Source of the DNA: an uncultured Chitinophagaceae bacterium
GTDB taxonomy: Bacteria; Bacteroidota; Bacteroidia; Chitinophagales; Chitinophagaceae
Length of the DNA: 64,000 nt
Direction: 5' to 3'
Assembly (NCBI GenBank): GCA_937873715.1
Contig: CALMYJ010000004.1
Location: forward strand, 200,722 to 264,721
Positions 46,474 to 54,719 of the stretch are shown in pieces. The translations under genes and the position numbers were made by a program. Every line of letters begins with the position of its first letter. Positions within the stretch are counted from its first letter, which is position 1. A model generated the notes under the pieces. The model did not search any database. It saw only the letters and a program-made list of their open reading frames with translations, and had not been told where the DNA came from.

Positions 46474-46887
46474 TTACAACTTAAATTCCAGTTTTCTGGT
46501 ATTATCGCCGGTTGCTGTTAAGGTAAGTTGTATGGTGCCTGGCGGGAAGATACCCGGTGCTTTTTCAGGCCATTCGGCAAAGCAGTAATTGCCGGAATAT
46601 AAACAGTCTTCAACGCCTGCATAAAAGGCTTCCTGCTCATTGCTGAGGCGGTACAAATCCAGGTGATACACTGGTTGGTTATTTGCGGCCGTATACTCAT
46701 TAATGATAGAATAAGTAGGGCTGTTCACCAGGTCTTTTACGCCAAGCACATTGCAAAGTGCATGTACCAGGGTTGTTTTGCCGGCACCCATTTCGCCATG
46801 TAAGGCAAATACTTTTTTGCCTGCCGCTGCCTTTAGTATTTTTTCTGCAGCCTGTTGTATTTCATCGAGGGCAAAATTTAAATCCAT
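46474..46887 (-). CDS. tsaE: tRNA t6A37 threonylcarbamoyladenosine biosynthesis ATPase TsaE
   Basis: 137 residues from ATG 46887; the longer frame would reach into the spacer shared with the P-ATPase gene. Walker A GEMGAGKTTLVHAL at about 32-45, then SPTYSIINEY, YHLDLYRL and CFAEWPEKAP, the family order. Cytoplasmic partner of TsaD and TsaB in making t6A37 on ANN-decoding tRNAs. First of the leftward run tsaE-ald. A TATCTTTG box ends four bases before the ATG. Confidence 0.95.
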   Translation of the reverse strand: MDLNFALDEIQQAAEKILKAAAGKKVFALHGEMGAGKTTLVHALCNVLGVKDLVNSPTYSIINEYTAANNQPVYHLDLYRLSNEQEAFYAGVEDCLYSGNYCFAEWPEKAPGIFPPGTIQLTLTATGDNTRKLEFKL

Positions 46888-46891
46888 GTTG

Positions 46892-46945
46892 CAAAGATAT
46901 TTTCCTGCAATAGCAAATAGCACAGCCCTTGTTCAAATAATTTTG
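46892..46945. promoter_or_regulatory. Divergent promoter region for tsaE and the copper-type ATPase
   Basis: Minus strand TATCTTTG at 46899-46892 and plus strand TAATTTTG at 46938-46945. Both match TAnnTTTG and each ends four bases before its gene's ATG. The -33 boxes are not obvious and would overlap in the middle. Confidence 0.5.
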
Positions 46946-46949
46946 CAGT

Positions 46950-49103
46950 ATGGAAAAAATAGAATGGAAGGTAGAAGGGATGGATTGTACCAATTGTGCT
47001 ATTACTATATCCAGGTTCCTGGAAAAAGAAGGCATGCAGCAGGTAAAGGTAAATTTTATTGGCGGCGATATAAGTTTTGAAAATACGGCTAATGCTCCCA
47101 CAGCAAATATTGCAAAGGGTATTGAGGGCTTAGGGTATAAAGTAATAAAGGATATCGGGGATAATAATGCCCGGGCAACTACTGCTGCAAATTCCCAGTT
47201 GAGTATTAAAAATTTTTTTAGCAATCACCTGCAGCGGTTTTTATTTTGCCTGCCATTTACGCTGGTGCTTATGTTGCATATGTTGCCGTTGCATCATCTT
47301 GGATGGTTTCATACTTTAATGAACCCCTGGCTGCAACTGGTTATTTGCCTGCCTGTGTACATTGTGGGGATGAGTTATTTTGGCATCAGTGCCGTAAAAA
47401 GTTTAAAAGCCGGTGTTCCCAATATGAATGTGCTGATAGCAATGGGCGCAACGGCAGCATTTGTATACAGCCTTACCGGTACACTGTTGCATTTGGGAAT
47501 GGATTATGTGTTTTATGAAACTACAGCTACCATTATTACGCTTGTATTTTTAGGCGAATGGATAGAAAATAAAGCGGTGCAGCTTACACAAAAGGAACTT
47601 AATACCCTTTTGAAGCAACAAAAAGTGATGGCTAATATGATTGCGTTTGATGAGCAGCACCGGGAAAATATTTTTCCGGTAGAAAGCAGCCAGTTGCGTA
47701 CCGGCGACCTTGTGCTCATCAAAACCGGTGAGCAGGTGCCAGTCGATTGTAAAATACTGTGGGGTGAAATGTATGTAAATGAAGCGCTGCTTACCGGGGA
47801 AAGTGCACCGGTATATAAAACAAAAAAAGATGTCATAACGGGTGGCAGCATTTGTACAGACGGTACGGTAAAAGCACAGGTAACTGCAGTGGGTAAGGAG
47901 GCTGTACTGGGTACCATTGTTAACCTCGTAAAACAGGCACAGGCTGATAAACCACCGGTGCAGCAGTTAGCTGATAAGATAAGTGCCATATTTGTACCTG
48001 TAGTGCTGGGCATAGCTGCGTTAAGTTTTTTAATCAATTTTTTCCTGATGAATGTTTCGGCAACTGCTTCACTTATGCGAAGTATCGCCGTATTGGTGAT
48101 TAGCTGTCCCTGTGCTATGGGCCTTGCAACGCCTGCCGCTATTGCAGTGGGTTTGGGCAGGGGAGCCCGAAGGGGTATCTTGTTTCGAAATGCCCGCAGC
48201 CTTGAACTTTTTAAAAGTATAGGTATTGTGGTTTTTGATAAAACGGGTACGCTTACCAGGGGTAAACTGGCACTAACTGGTTTTTTTACTACCATTGATG
48301 AAATGCGTTTTAAGCAAATTTGCTATTCAATCGAAAAATATTCTAATCACCCGGTTGCAAAGGCAGTAGTGGAGGCCTGGAAGACAGACCAGCTCATAAA
48401 ATGGAAAAGGCTGGAAGAAATTAAAGGTGCAGGTATGGAGGCAGTGGATAACGATGGAAATGAATACAGGCTGGTATCTTACAAAGCGGCTGCAGCCTTT
48501 ACAAAGGATAATACGCACAGTGCTTACCTGCTGCAGAATGATGTTTTAATTGGCTGGATTGATACAGCAGATGCGCTAAGGGAAGAAAGTGCTGATATAG
48601 TCAGGTATTTAAAAGGAAGAAATATTAAAACGGTTATTTTAAGCGGAGATAGTGCGGCAAGGTGTAAGGAGGTAGCGATGCAATTGGGTATTGATACAGT
48701 GTATGCAGAAAAAACACCCGGGGAAAAACTACAGGTAGTGGAACAGCTTAATCAGGAGCTGCCGGTAGCTATGATTGGAGATGGTATTAATGATTCGCCT
48801 GCGCTCGCAAAAGCCACCATAGGCATTACAATGAGTGATGCGGCACACCTGGCAGTACAAAGTGCACAAGTGGTACTTACAAATAATGGAATTAAACATT
48901 TACCACTGGCGCTTGGCCTTGGCAGGCACACTTACAGCACAATTAAACAAAATCTTTTTTGGGCTTTCATTTATAATGTAATCGCTATTCCCATAGCTGC
49001 GGCCGGCATGCTGCAGCCAGGGCTGGCAGCGCTGGCAATGGGCTTTAGCGATGTAGTACTGGCTGCTAATTCGCTACGGCTTAATTATAAAAAAGTGATT
49101 TAA
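46950..49103 (+). CDS. Heavy-metal P-type ATPase, copper-exporter type (CopA-like)
   Basis: 717 residues. One N-terminal HMA domain with GMDCTNCA (C13, C16), eight predicted helices, the CPC motif at 386-388 (SCPCAMGLATP) in helix 6, actuator TGES (in LLTGESAPV), phosphorylation DKTGTLT at 430, and hinge GDGINDSPAL. The last helix reads MGFSDVVLAANSLRL where classical CopA has MxxSS; this variant is frequent in Bacteroidota. Probably exports Cu(I); other soft metals possible. RecQ follows after 25 bases. Divergent from tsaE with a 62-base spacer. Confidence 0.92.
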   Translation: MEKIEWKVEGMDCTNCAITISRFLEKEGMQQVKVNFIGGDISFENTANAPTANIAKGIEGLGYKVIKDIGDNNARATTAANSQLSIKNFFSNHLQRFLFCLPFTLVLMLHMLPLHHLGWFHTLMNPWLQLVICLPVYIVGMSYFGISAVKSLKAGVPNMNVLIAMGATAAFVYSLTGTLLHLGMDYVFYETTATIITLVFLGEWIENKAVQLTQKELNTLLKQQKVMANMIAFDEQHRENIFPVESSQLRTGDLVLIKTGEQVPVDCKILWGEMYVNEALLTGESAPVYKTKKDVITGGSICTDGTVKAQVTAVGKEAVLGTIVNLVKQAQADKPPVQQLADKISAIFVPVVLGIAALSFLINFFLMNVSATASLMRSIAVLVISCPCAMGLATPAAIAVGLGRGARRGILFRNARSLELFKSIGIVVFDKTGTLTRGKLALTGFFTTIDEMRFKQICYSIEKYSNHPVAKAVVEAWKTDQLIKWKRLEEIKGAGMEAVDNDGNEYRLVSYKAAAAFTKDNTHSAYLLQNDVLIGWIDTADALREESADIVRYLKGRNIKTVILSGDSAARCKEVAMQLGIDTVYAEKTPGEKLQVVEQLNQELPVAMIGDGINDSPALAKATIGITMSDAAHLAVQSAQVVLTNNGIKHLPLALGLGRHTYSTIKQNLFWAFIYNVIAIPIAAAGMLQPGLAALAMGFSDVVLAANSLRLNYKKVI

Positions 49104-49128
49104 TTTTTTTAGAATAAAACAACATCAC

Positions 49129-51036
49129 TTGTCTATACAGCAAATACTGCATCAATATTGGGGGTACAGCAGCTTTCGGCCGCTACAGGAAGATATTATT
49201 ACTGCCGTACTTGAAGGTAATGATACGCTTGCATTATTACCAACCGGGGGTGGTAAATCTGTGTGCTTCCAGGTACCGGCTTTGGCAAATGAAGGGATAT
49301 GCCTGGTAGTTAGTCCGCTTATAGCCCTTATGAAAGACCAGGTTGAAAACCTGAAGAAGAGAGGTGTTCCGGCACTGGCAGTGTACTCGGGCATGTCGTT
49401 TATTGAGGTAAAAAAGACCTTGCAAAATGCAGCTTATGGCAACTACAAGTTTTTATATGTATCGCCGGAAAGGCTCGAAACAGATTTGTTCCTGGAGTTT
49501 TTGCCTGCCATGCAAATCAATATGATTGCCGTGGATGAAGCGCACTGTATATCCCAATGGGGTTACGATTTCAGGCCGTCCTATCTTAAGATAGCACAGT
49601 TGAGGGAACACTTACCCGGGGTGCCTGTATTGGCACTTACGGCATCAGCAACACCTGGTGTGCAGGCTGATATTTGTGCTAAACTGCTGTTTGGCAATAC
49701 AAAAAAAATATTCAGGCAATCATTTGAAAGGCCCAATTTATCCTATAGTGTTTTTAATGTAGACTCGAAGCAAAATAAGCTGCTTGAAATATTGAATAAT
49801 GTTAATGGCAGTGCTATTGTGTATTGCAAAAGCAGGAAGCATACCCGGGATGTGGCCGAAATGCTGCAAATGAATAAAATAAATGCCGGGTTTTATCATG
49901 CCGGGCTTACCGCCGGGGAAAGAAACGAAAGACAGGAAAGATGGATTAATAACCACACCCGTGTAATTGCCTGTACCAATGCATTTGGTATGGGCATAGA
50001 TAAGCCCGACGTGAGGGTTGTAGTGCATTATGATGTGCCCGACTGTCTTGAAAACTATTACCAGGAAGCCGGCCGGGCAGGCCGTGATGGAAAAAGGGCT
50101 TATGCGGTGCTGTTGTACAACGAAAGAGAATTGGACGAATTGCAACAGCAAAGCATAGTACGCTACCCGGATAGCCATACCATTAAAAATGTGTACACCG
50201 CTTTAATGAATTACCTGCAAGTGCCGGCAGGCGGAGGCGAGGGTTGTAATTACGATTTTGATTTAAGCAGTTTTGCTACGGCTTTTAAAACCGAACTGCT
50301 TACGGCCAATTATTGCATTAAAGCATTGGAGCAGCAGGAAGTGTTGTTGTTTAATGAAGCATTTTATAAGCCATCTACATTGGTGTTTCAATGCACAAAA
50401 GAAGCGTTGGATGATTTTGAAAAAAGCTATCCGGAGTACGAACCGGTAATAAAGGGATTGCTGCGCTCTTATGCCGGTATTTTTGATTTTCCGGCAATTA
50501 TTTCAGAATCTAAACTGGCAAGATTTGTACAGTTAAAAACAGAGCAGGTAGCTGCTATGCTGCACCAATTAAACAAATTTGGTATTGCGGCTTACACCCC
50601 ACAAAAGGATAAGCCCCAGGTTACGCTCCTTCAAAACAGGATGTATATGGATAGTTTTATACTTAACCTGCAAAGCCACCTGGAGCGAAAAAAATCTTTT
50701 GAGGCACGCCTGCAGGAAATGCTGAATTATATCCACCATCCTTCGCAGTGCAGAAGCCAACAAATTGCTGGTTACTTTAGCGATACCACTATACAACCCT
50801 GTGGTATTTGCGACAACTGTATTAATCAAAAGCCAGTGCATATCAGCACGGAGGAGTATCAAAAAATCAGGGATTATCTAATGGGGGTGGCACAAAGCGG
50901 CACGGTCACAATATGGCAGGTGATGAACGGAAAAAGCAAAATCAGTCGTGAAAAAATCTGGAAAATATTAGACTACCTGCAGGCAGAAGAAAAAATTGTA
51001 GTGAACAGCCAGGGAATTATTACCACAACAGCATAA
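49129..51036 (+). CDS. recQ: ATP-dependent DNA helicase RecQ
   Basis: 635 residues beginning with TTG 49129 (no nearby ATG). Superfamily 2 helicase: Walker A TGGGKSVC (K43), DEAH box at 136-139 (VDEAHCISQWG), motif III LTASATP, motif VI QEAGRAGRDG; the RecQ-Ct zinc site uses C541, C558, C561 and C564, followed by a winged helix. No HRDC domain is seen; the C-terminus is instead a short helix-turn-helix-like part. Unwinds DNA in recombination and repair. Starts 25 bases after the metal ATPase gene, likely cotranscribed. Confidence 0.96.
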   Translation: MSIQQILHQYWGYSSFRPLQEDIITAVLEGNDTLALLPTGGGKSVCFQVPALANEGICLVVSPLIALMKDQVENLKKRGVPALAVYSGMSFIEVKKTLQNAAYGNYKFLYVSPERLETDLFLEFLPAMQINMIAVDEAHCISQWGYDFRPSYLKIAQLREHLPGVPVLALTASATPGVQADICAKLLFGNTKKIFRQSFERPNLSYSVFNVDSKQNKLLEILNNVNGSAIVYCKSRKHTRDVAEMLQMNKINAGFYHAGLTAGERNERQERWINNHTRVIACTNAFGMGIDKPDVRVVVHYDVPDCLENYYQEAGRAGRDGKRAYAVLLYNERELDELQQQSIVRYPDSHTIKNVYTALMNYLQVPAGGGEGCNYDFDLSSFATAFKTELLTANYCIKALEQQEVLLFNEAFYKPSTLVFQCTKEALDDFEKSYPEYEPVIKGLLRSYAGIFDFPAIISESKLARFVQLKTEQVAAMLHQLNKFGIAAYTPQKDKPQVTLLQNRMYMDSFILNLQSHLERKKSFEARLQEMLNYIHHPSQCRSQQIAGYFSDTTIQPCGICDNCINQKPVHISTEEYQKIRDYLMGVAQSGTVTIWQVMNGKSKISREKIWKILDYLQAEEKIVVNSQGIITTTA

Positions 51037-51071
51037 ATGTTTAATCGATAAGCGCAGCAAAAGTTGTAAAA

Positions 51072-51135
51072 ATAAAAAAGGGACCAAGATAGAAATCTAG
51101 TCCCGCTTTAAAATCCAATATCCTATGAAAAACCG
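51072..51135 (-). ncRNA. Candidate small RNA with own promoter and terminator
   Basis: Read leftwards: a promoter-like pair (51169-51139), then about 60 bases, ending in hairpin GGGACTAGAT-TTCT-ATCTTGGTCCC (51104-51080, with a small bulge) and a T-rich run at 51079-51071. No open frame fits inside. The nearest minus-strand gene, lspA, is over 500 bases upstream, so the terminator needs another transcript. Exact ends are estimates; no known RNA family recognised. Confidence 0.5.
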
Positions 51136-51138
51136 AAA

Positions 51139-51169
51139 CGAAGATAAAGGCTAATACGCTTTCGTGCAA
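51139..51169 (-). promoter_or_regulatory. Promoter of the candidate small RNA
   Basis: Minus strand TTG (51169-51167), 20-base spacer, TATCTTCG (51146-51139), one mismatch from TAnnTTTG. Confidence 0.5.
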
Positions 51170-51179
51170 GTTTTTTTTG

Positions 51180-51612
51180 AATTCTTTTGTAAATTATTTT
51201 TTTTGAATGGTGTAATGGATACACATTTTTTATTTGTAAGGCATTGAAAAGCAGCGAGCTGTAATTTTTTGTTGAAAGTTCTCTTCGGTTTCTTTTTTAA
51301 ACTTATACAGTAATTGAATGTAAAAAGCGGTGCTATTGGTTTTGCGGTTTGATGCGTATAAAAGGTAAAATTATAGCTGGTTCAGGCTAAATTTTCTGTG
51401 CTGCCAGGCTTTCCAACTTTACAAAATCCGGCTCAGTATGGTAGAAATGTGCACCGAAATATCGTTATTACATCATTGCATCTAAGCTTAAATAGCGTCC
51501 TGTAAAGGGTTGAATTTTCGGGGAGTATTGATGCAAAGGGAAGCAGCATCCTTATATGGCTTTATCAGCCTTCGCCACAATTTTCAATTGTACTTTTTAA
51601 TATACAAATACT
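51180..51612. other. Gene-free spacer downstream of lspA
   Basis: AT-rich, with no open frame beyond shadows, no tRNA-like sequence and no strong hairpin that I could find. Confidence 0.5.
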
Positions 51613-52290
51613 CTACTGTACCTGTACATCATCGTTTACCACGGCGTTGGTTTCTACAGCGGCCCTGGTACTTGCTGAAGCCGGGTGTGGGAAAAACTTT
51701 TTTTGAAACAACAGGATAGCAATAACACCAGCTGAAATTGAGGCGTCTGCAATGTTGAATATTGGTCTGAAAAACTCAAAATCATCACCACCCCATACCG
51801 GCACCCAATCGGGAAAATGAGCATTGCGTATCATAGGGAAGTACAGCATATCTACCACCCTGCCGTGTAAAAAACCGGCATAGCCCTTTTCAGGAAATAT
51901 TTTTGCCACATTCATACTACCGGGTATGCTCTCTTCAAAGATCATCCCGTAAAACATACTGTCTATCAGGTTGCCCAGGGCGCCTGCAAATATTAATGAC
52001 GCACATATAATAAAGCCATTGTGGTATTTTTTTTCGATAATTTTTTTGATATAAAACACCCCAAATATTACAGCCCCGAGCCTGAAAAGCGTCAGCATCA
52101 TTTTGCCTCCATCACCGCCAAACTTCCAGCCGTAAGCCATTCCTTCATTTTCTACAAAATGCAGGCGGAACCAATTGCCCAGTACAAAAACAGATTCGTT
52201 GATATAAAAATGTGTTTTGATATACACTTTCAATGCCTGGTCTGCCAGTACAATAAGTGTTATCAGGAGTATTACGTTTCTTGGCTTCAT
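51613..52290 (-). CDS. lspA: Lipoprotein signal peptidase (signal peptidase II)
   Basis: 225 residues from ATG 52290. Aspartyl peptidase of the inner membrane that cleaves prolipoproteins before the lipid-modified cysteine. Four helices; the catalytic aspartates are in GALGNLIDSMFYG and FNIADASIS. Extra residues between the two motifs (about 25 more than in E. coli) and a polar C-terminal tail are typical in Bacteroidota. TATCTTTG (52305-52298, minus strand) seven bases before the ATG is a likely -7 box. Serves the several lipoproteins in this window. Confidence 0.95.
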   Translation of the reverse strand: MKPRNVILLITLIVLADQALKVYIKTHFYINESVFVLGNWFRLHFVENEGMAYGWKFGGDGGKMMLTLFRLGAVIFGVFYIKKIIEKKYHNGFIICASLIFAGALGNLIDSMFYGMIFEESIPGSMNVAKIFPEKGYAGFLHGRVVDMLYFPMIRNAHFPDWVPVWGGDDFEFFRPIFNIADASISAGVIAILLFQKKFFPHPASASTRAAVETNAVVNDDVQVQ

Positions 52291-52354
52291 ATAGCCGCAA
52301 AGATAGCAGATTGTATTATTTGCACAGGGGGTATTGCACAGTTGTATGTGCCAG

Positions 52355-53008
52355 CTAAAAATGATATACCGGGTGCCATACCGCACTGAATTTGCCAATT
52401 ACCGCATGGCCGGTTGCATTAAAGTGCAGGCGGTGAAGCTGCAGGTTATCAATATCCTGCTGCAGCACTTTTCGCTTTGAGGGATCCAGGGTGCTGCCGG
52501 GTTCGCCAGCCTTTGCCGCCGGGTTGTATTGGTAAGGTGCATCTGCCAGTGTACCCCTGGGGTACATAATGCCCGGGGTGCCCTGCCCCCGGATATCTAA
52601 GTTAGCCGGGTGGTGCAGGCCAAGGGTGTGGCCATACTCATGCGCTGCTGTGGTTGAATCGTACAATAAGTTATCTAATTTAAAAAAGCCTGTATTGCCG
52701 GCAATGCCATCAGTAAATGAAATATCAATTGGTGAATACGCTTCTATCCTAAAATAATTGTGCCTGGGATTATTGTTTGTGATTACATCTTGTGCTGTAA
52801 GCCCCGGTCTAAATATTCCCGTTATATCAAAATAAACCCTGTAAGTTGAATGACCCATTTTAAGCGTTGCTCCCGGTTCGTTCCATTGCCTTGCAATATC
52901 CGCAGCAATGCTGTTACTCAGCAAGTGGTTTGCCTCAGCCCCGTAAAAAAATAATACGGAGTGTATAGTGATGCGCTTGTATATATGGTCAACTTCTACT
53001 TCGCCCAT
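52355..53008 (-). CDS. Metzincin-like zinc metalloprotease without signal peptide
   Basis: 217 residues. Contains HEYGHTLGLHH at 123-133 (HExxHxxGxxH; H123, E124, H127, H133) and a Met-turn candidate GIMYPRG at about 146-152, the two hallmarks of metzincins (matrixin-like). The N-terminus MGEVEVDHIYKRITIH is not a signal peptide or membrane segment, so as written it would be cytoplasmic; no in-frame upstream ATG giving a signal peptide was found. Ends 64 bases before lspA on the same strand. Could act on internal proteins, or leave by an unusual route. Confidence 0.82.
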   Translation of the reverse strand: MGEVEVDHIYKRITIHSVLFFYGAEANHLLSNSIAADIARQWNEPGATLKMGHSTYRVYFDITGIFRPGLTAQDVITNNNPRHNYFRIEAYSPIDISFTDGIAGNTGFFKLDNLLYDSTTAAHEYGHTLGLHHPANLDIRGQGTPGIMYPRGTLADAPYQYNPAAKAGEPGSTLDPSKRKVLQQDIDNLQLHRLHFNATGHAVIGKFSAVWHPVYHF

Positions 53009-53288
53009 GAGCTGCGTAAAGGAATTTAAATTTTATTTAAACATACCTGCTTTTTTAGATTGAATGGGTAAAATACTGCAATCTTATTTGTAAAATAATT
53101 GTATAAATGACGTTTGATTGTGTTAAAACAAAGCCGTTTTGCCGTATTTAAACGTTAAATCAATGTTACCGGCAGTGCGATTTTCTGCGTTGGCCATCAT
53201 TAAATTGTTTTTGCTGAATCCTTTACCAGAGAGGGTTTCATGGATTTGTAACTCCATTTAGGATAAGTAAACGCCAATGAATTTGCCT

Positions 53289-53318
53289 TTTTTCGCACAA
53301 TGATACCCACTACTTTTG
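53289..53318 (+). promoter_or_regulatory. Promoter of the small secreted protein gene
   Basis: TTTT (53289-53292), 18-base spacer, TACTTTTG (53311-53318), exact -7 box, placing the start of transcription about 205 bases before the gene. Confidence 0.5.
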
Positions 53319-53322
53319 TGTT

Positions 53323-53530
53323 ATCAATACGCAAAAAACCTGTTACAACTTAAAACAGGAATGCAATAAAAAAGCGGAAAGTTATTATTCACAGAAACAC
53401 ACTTTCTTTTCCGCACACGAAACATCCGGACGTTTCCCAACGAATATGCTGTATGAAGGAATTTATCCGCTGAATGATTTTTCAGCGCAGTAACAATAGA
53501 CATTTTGTAACCATTAAAAACTATAACACT
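53323..53530 (+). promoter_or_regulatory. Long structured 5' leader with a short upstream frame
   Basis: Four inverted repeats in series: CCTGTT/AACAGG, GCGGAAA/TTTCCGC, near-palindrome AAACATCCGGACGTTT and GCTGAA/TTCAGC (53469-53486). A 15-codon frame at 53446-53493 (MLYEGIYPLNDFSAQ) overlaps the last hairpin. The second hairpin followed on the minus strand by six T could also end a leftward transcript. Confidence 0.45.
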
Positions 53531-53914
53531 ATGAACAAAATCAAAACAACCGCAATAGCACTTTCAGCGATAGTGCTTTTTGCAACGAGCAGTTCGGCTG
53601 CTCCAACATCAACCACCGACAGCGCAGTGGTAAACACTCCAACAGCAGAACCTGTAAGCATAGAGTATCTTGGAGAAGATACAGACTATCGCATTTTCAG
53701 GGTTGTTGTTACACCAGGCAGCAACAAAAATGTAACTTTCTCTGTATCTGATTTTAATGAAGGAGAAATTTATGCTGCTAAATTCAGCACAGAAAAAATA
53801 CAGACACTTAAAATAGAAAAAAGGATGGATCAGAACCTTGATTTTATCGTGTCGGCCGGTGGTAAGACGTACACAAGGTCTTTCACCATTATGCCAACAG
53901 TAGTGCTGAAGTAA
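53531..53914 (+). CDS. Small secreted hypothetical protein
   Basis: 127 residues from ATG 53531. Signal peptide MNKIKTTAIALSAIVLFATS, cleavage near SSA-AP, then a Thr/Ser-rich linker and one beta-rich domain (YRIFRVVVTPGSNKNVTFSV to the end). No family recognised; in size and composition like abundant small periplasmic proteins of the phylum. It stands alone with a long leader upstream and a hairpin (53932-53964) downstream, which suggests post-transcriptional control. Confidence 0.8.
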   Translation: MNKIKTTAIALSAIVLFATSSSAAPTSTTDSAVVNTPTAEPVSIEYLGEDTDYRIFRVVVTPGSNKNVTFSVSDFNEGEIYAAKFSTEKIQTLKIEKRMDQNLDFIVSAGGKTYTRSFTIMPTVVLK

Positions 53915-53931
53915 TTTGGTAATGTGTTAAT

Positions 53932-53964
53932 CCGTGAAGCCATTCAATGGTTAGTTGTTCACGG
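53932..53964 (+). terminator. Hairpin downstream of the small secreted protein gene
   Basis: CCGTGAA / TTCACGG with an inner CCAT/ATGG stem, but no T run, so termination or mRNA end protection are both possible. Confidence 0.4.
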
Positions 53965-54052
53965 CATTTAAGGTCCGTACGCTTCCCATCCTTTATATTG
54001 TTTCAGAGGGCAATGTGAGGGGTGGGTTTTTTTATATGTATTACTGAGGGTA

Positions 54053-54682
54053 TTAAATTTCAGTTACCGGTTTATCTACTTTAGCATAACTGAGCCTGGC
54101 AATTTTAGTAGTGGTATGATAATTGTCTAATCCGCTGCAGGTAATGCTTTGGGCTTTTTCAAGGTGTATAAAGCCATCTGCATCAATATACTCATCGGGC
54201 ACAATCACTTTAATGATTTTTCCAATGATTAAGAATGTGCCGTTTAACGCTATATCAATTTTCTGTACCATGTTGCAGGCAAATTTAATGCGGCTTTGCT
54301 GTACAAATGGAGCAGTAACGCCGTCAATATATTCGGCGGATAAACCTACCCTGTCAAATTCATTTACCCCTTCATCATACCTGGCGCTGCATTGATGTGC
54401 TTCTTTATAAAAAGAGGGTAAAATGTGATTGATGGTATATTGCCCTGTGCTAACGACATTGCCTAATGTATTTTGTTTTTCTTCATTCGGTCGTATAATA
54501 ATACCACATAACGCAGGGTTGGCGCCTAAATGAAACAGGCTGCTGAATATAGCCAGGTTTTCGTTGCCGGCTTTGCTTTTAGTGCCAATTAAAACTACAC
54601 TTTTAAAGCCCCCAAGGGAATTAATAAAATTAGCCCTGAACCTTTTTTCTAAGGCTGTAATATCGTTGTGGTTGTATGTCAT
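54053..54682 (-). CDS. Flavin reductase-like protein
   Basis: 209 residues of the flavin reductase (FMN-binding split barrel) family: NSLGGFKSVVLIGTKSKAGN near the N-terminus, LGANPALCGIIIRPNEE, and the later HQCSARYDEGVNEFDRVGLS region typical of the family. Binds FMN; may be a reductase or a flavin carrier. It starts 37 bases after the photolyase-like gene on the same strand, the third gene of the group, which suggests that it supplies or handles flavin for its neighbour. Confidence 0.88.
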   Translation of the reverse strand: MTYNHNDITALEKRFRANFINSLGGFKSVVLIGTKSKAGNENLAIFSSLFHLGANPALCGIIIRPNEEKQNTLGNVVSTGQYTINHILPSFYKEAHQCSARYDEGVNEFDRVGLSAEYIDGVTAPFVQQSRIKFACNMVQKIDIALNGTFLIIGKIIKVIVPDEYIDADGFIHLEKAQSITCSGLDNYHTTTKIARLSYAKVDKPVTEI

Positions 54683-54719
54683 TTGTCTTGTTTTTGTAAT
54701 GGTGCAGACTCTCCTGTTT

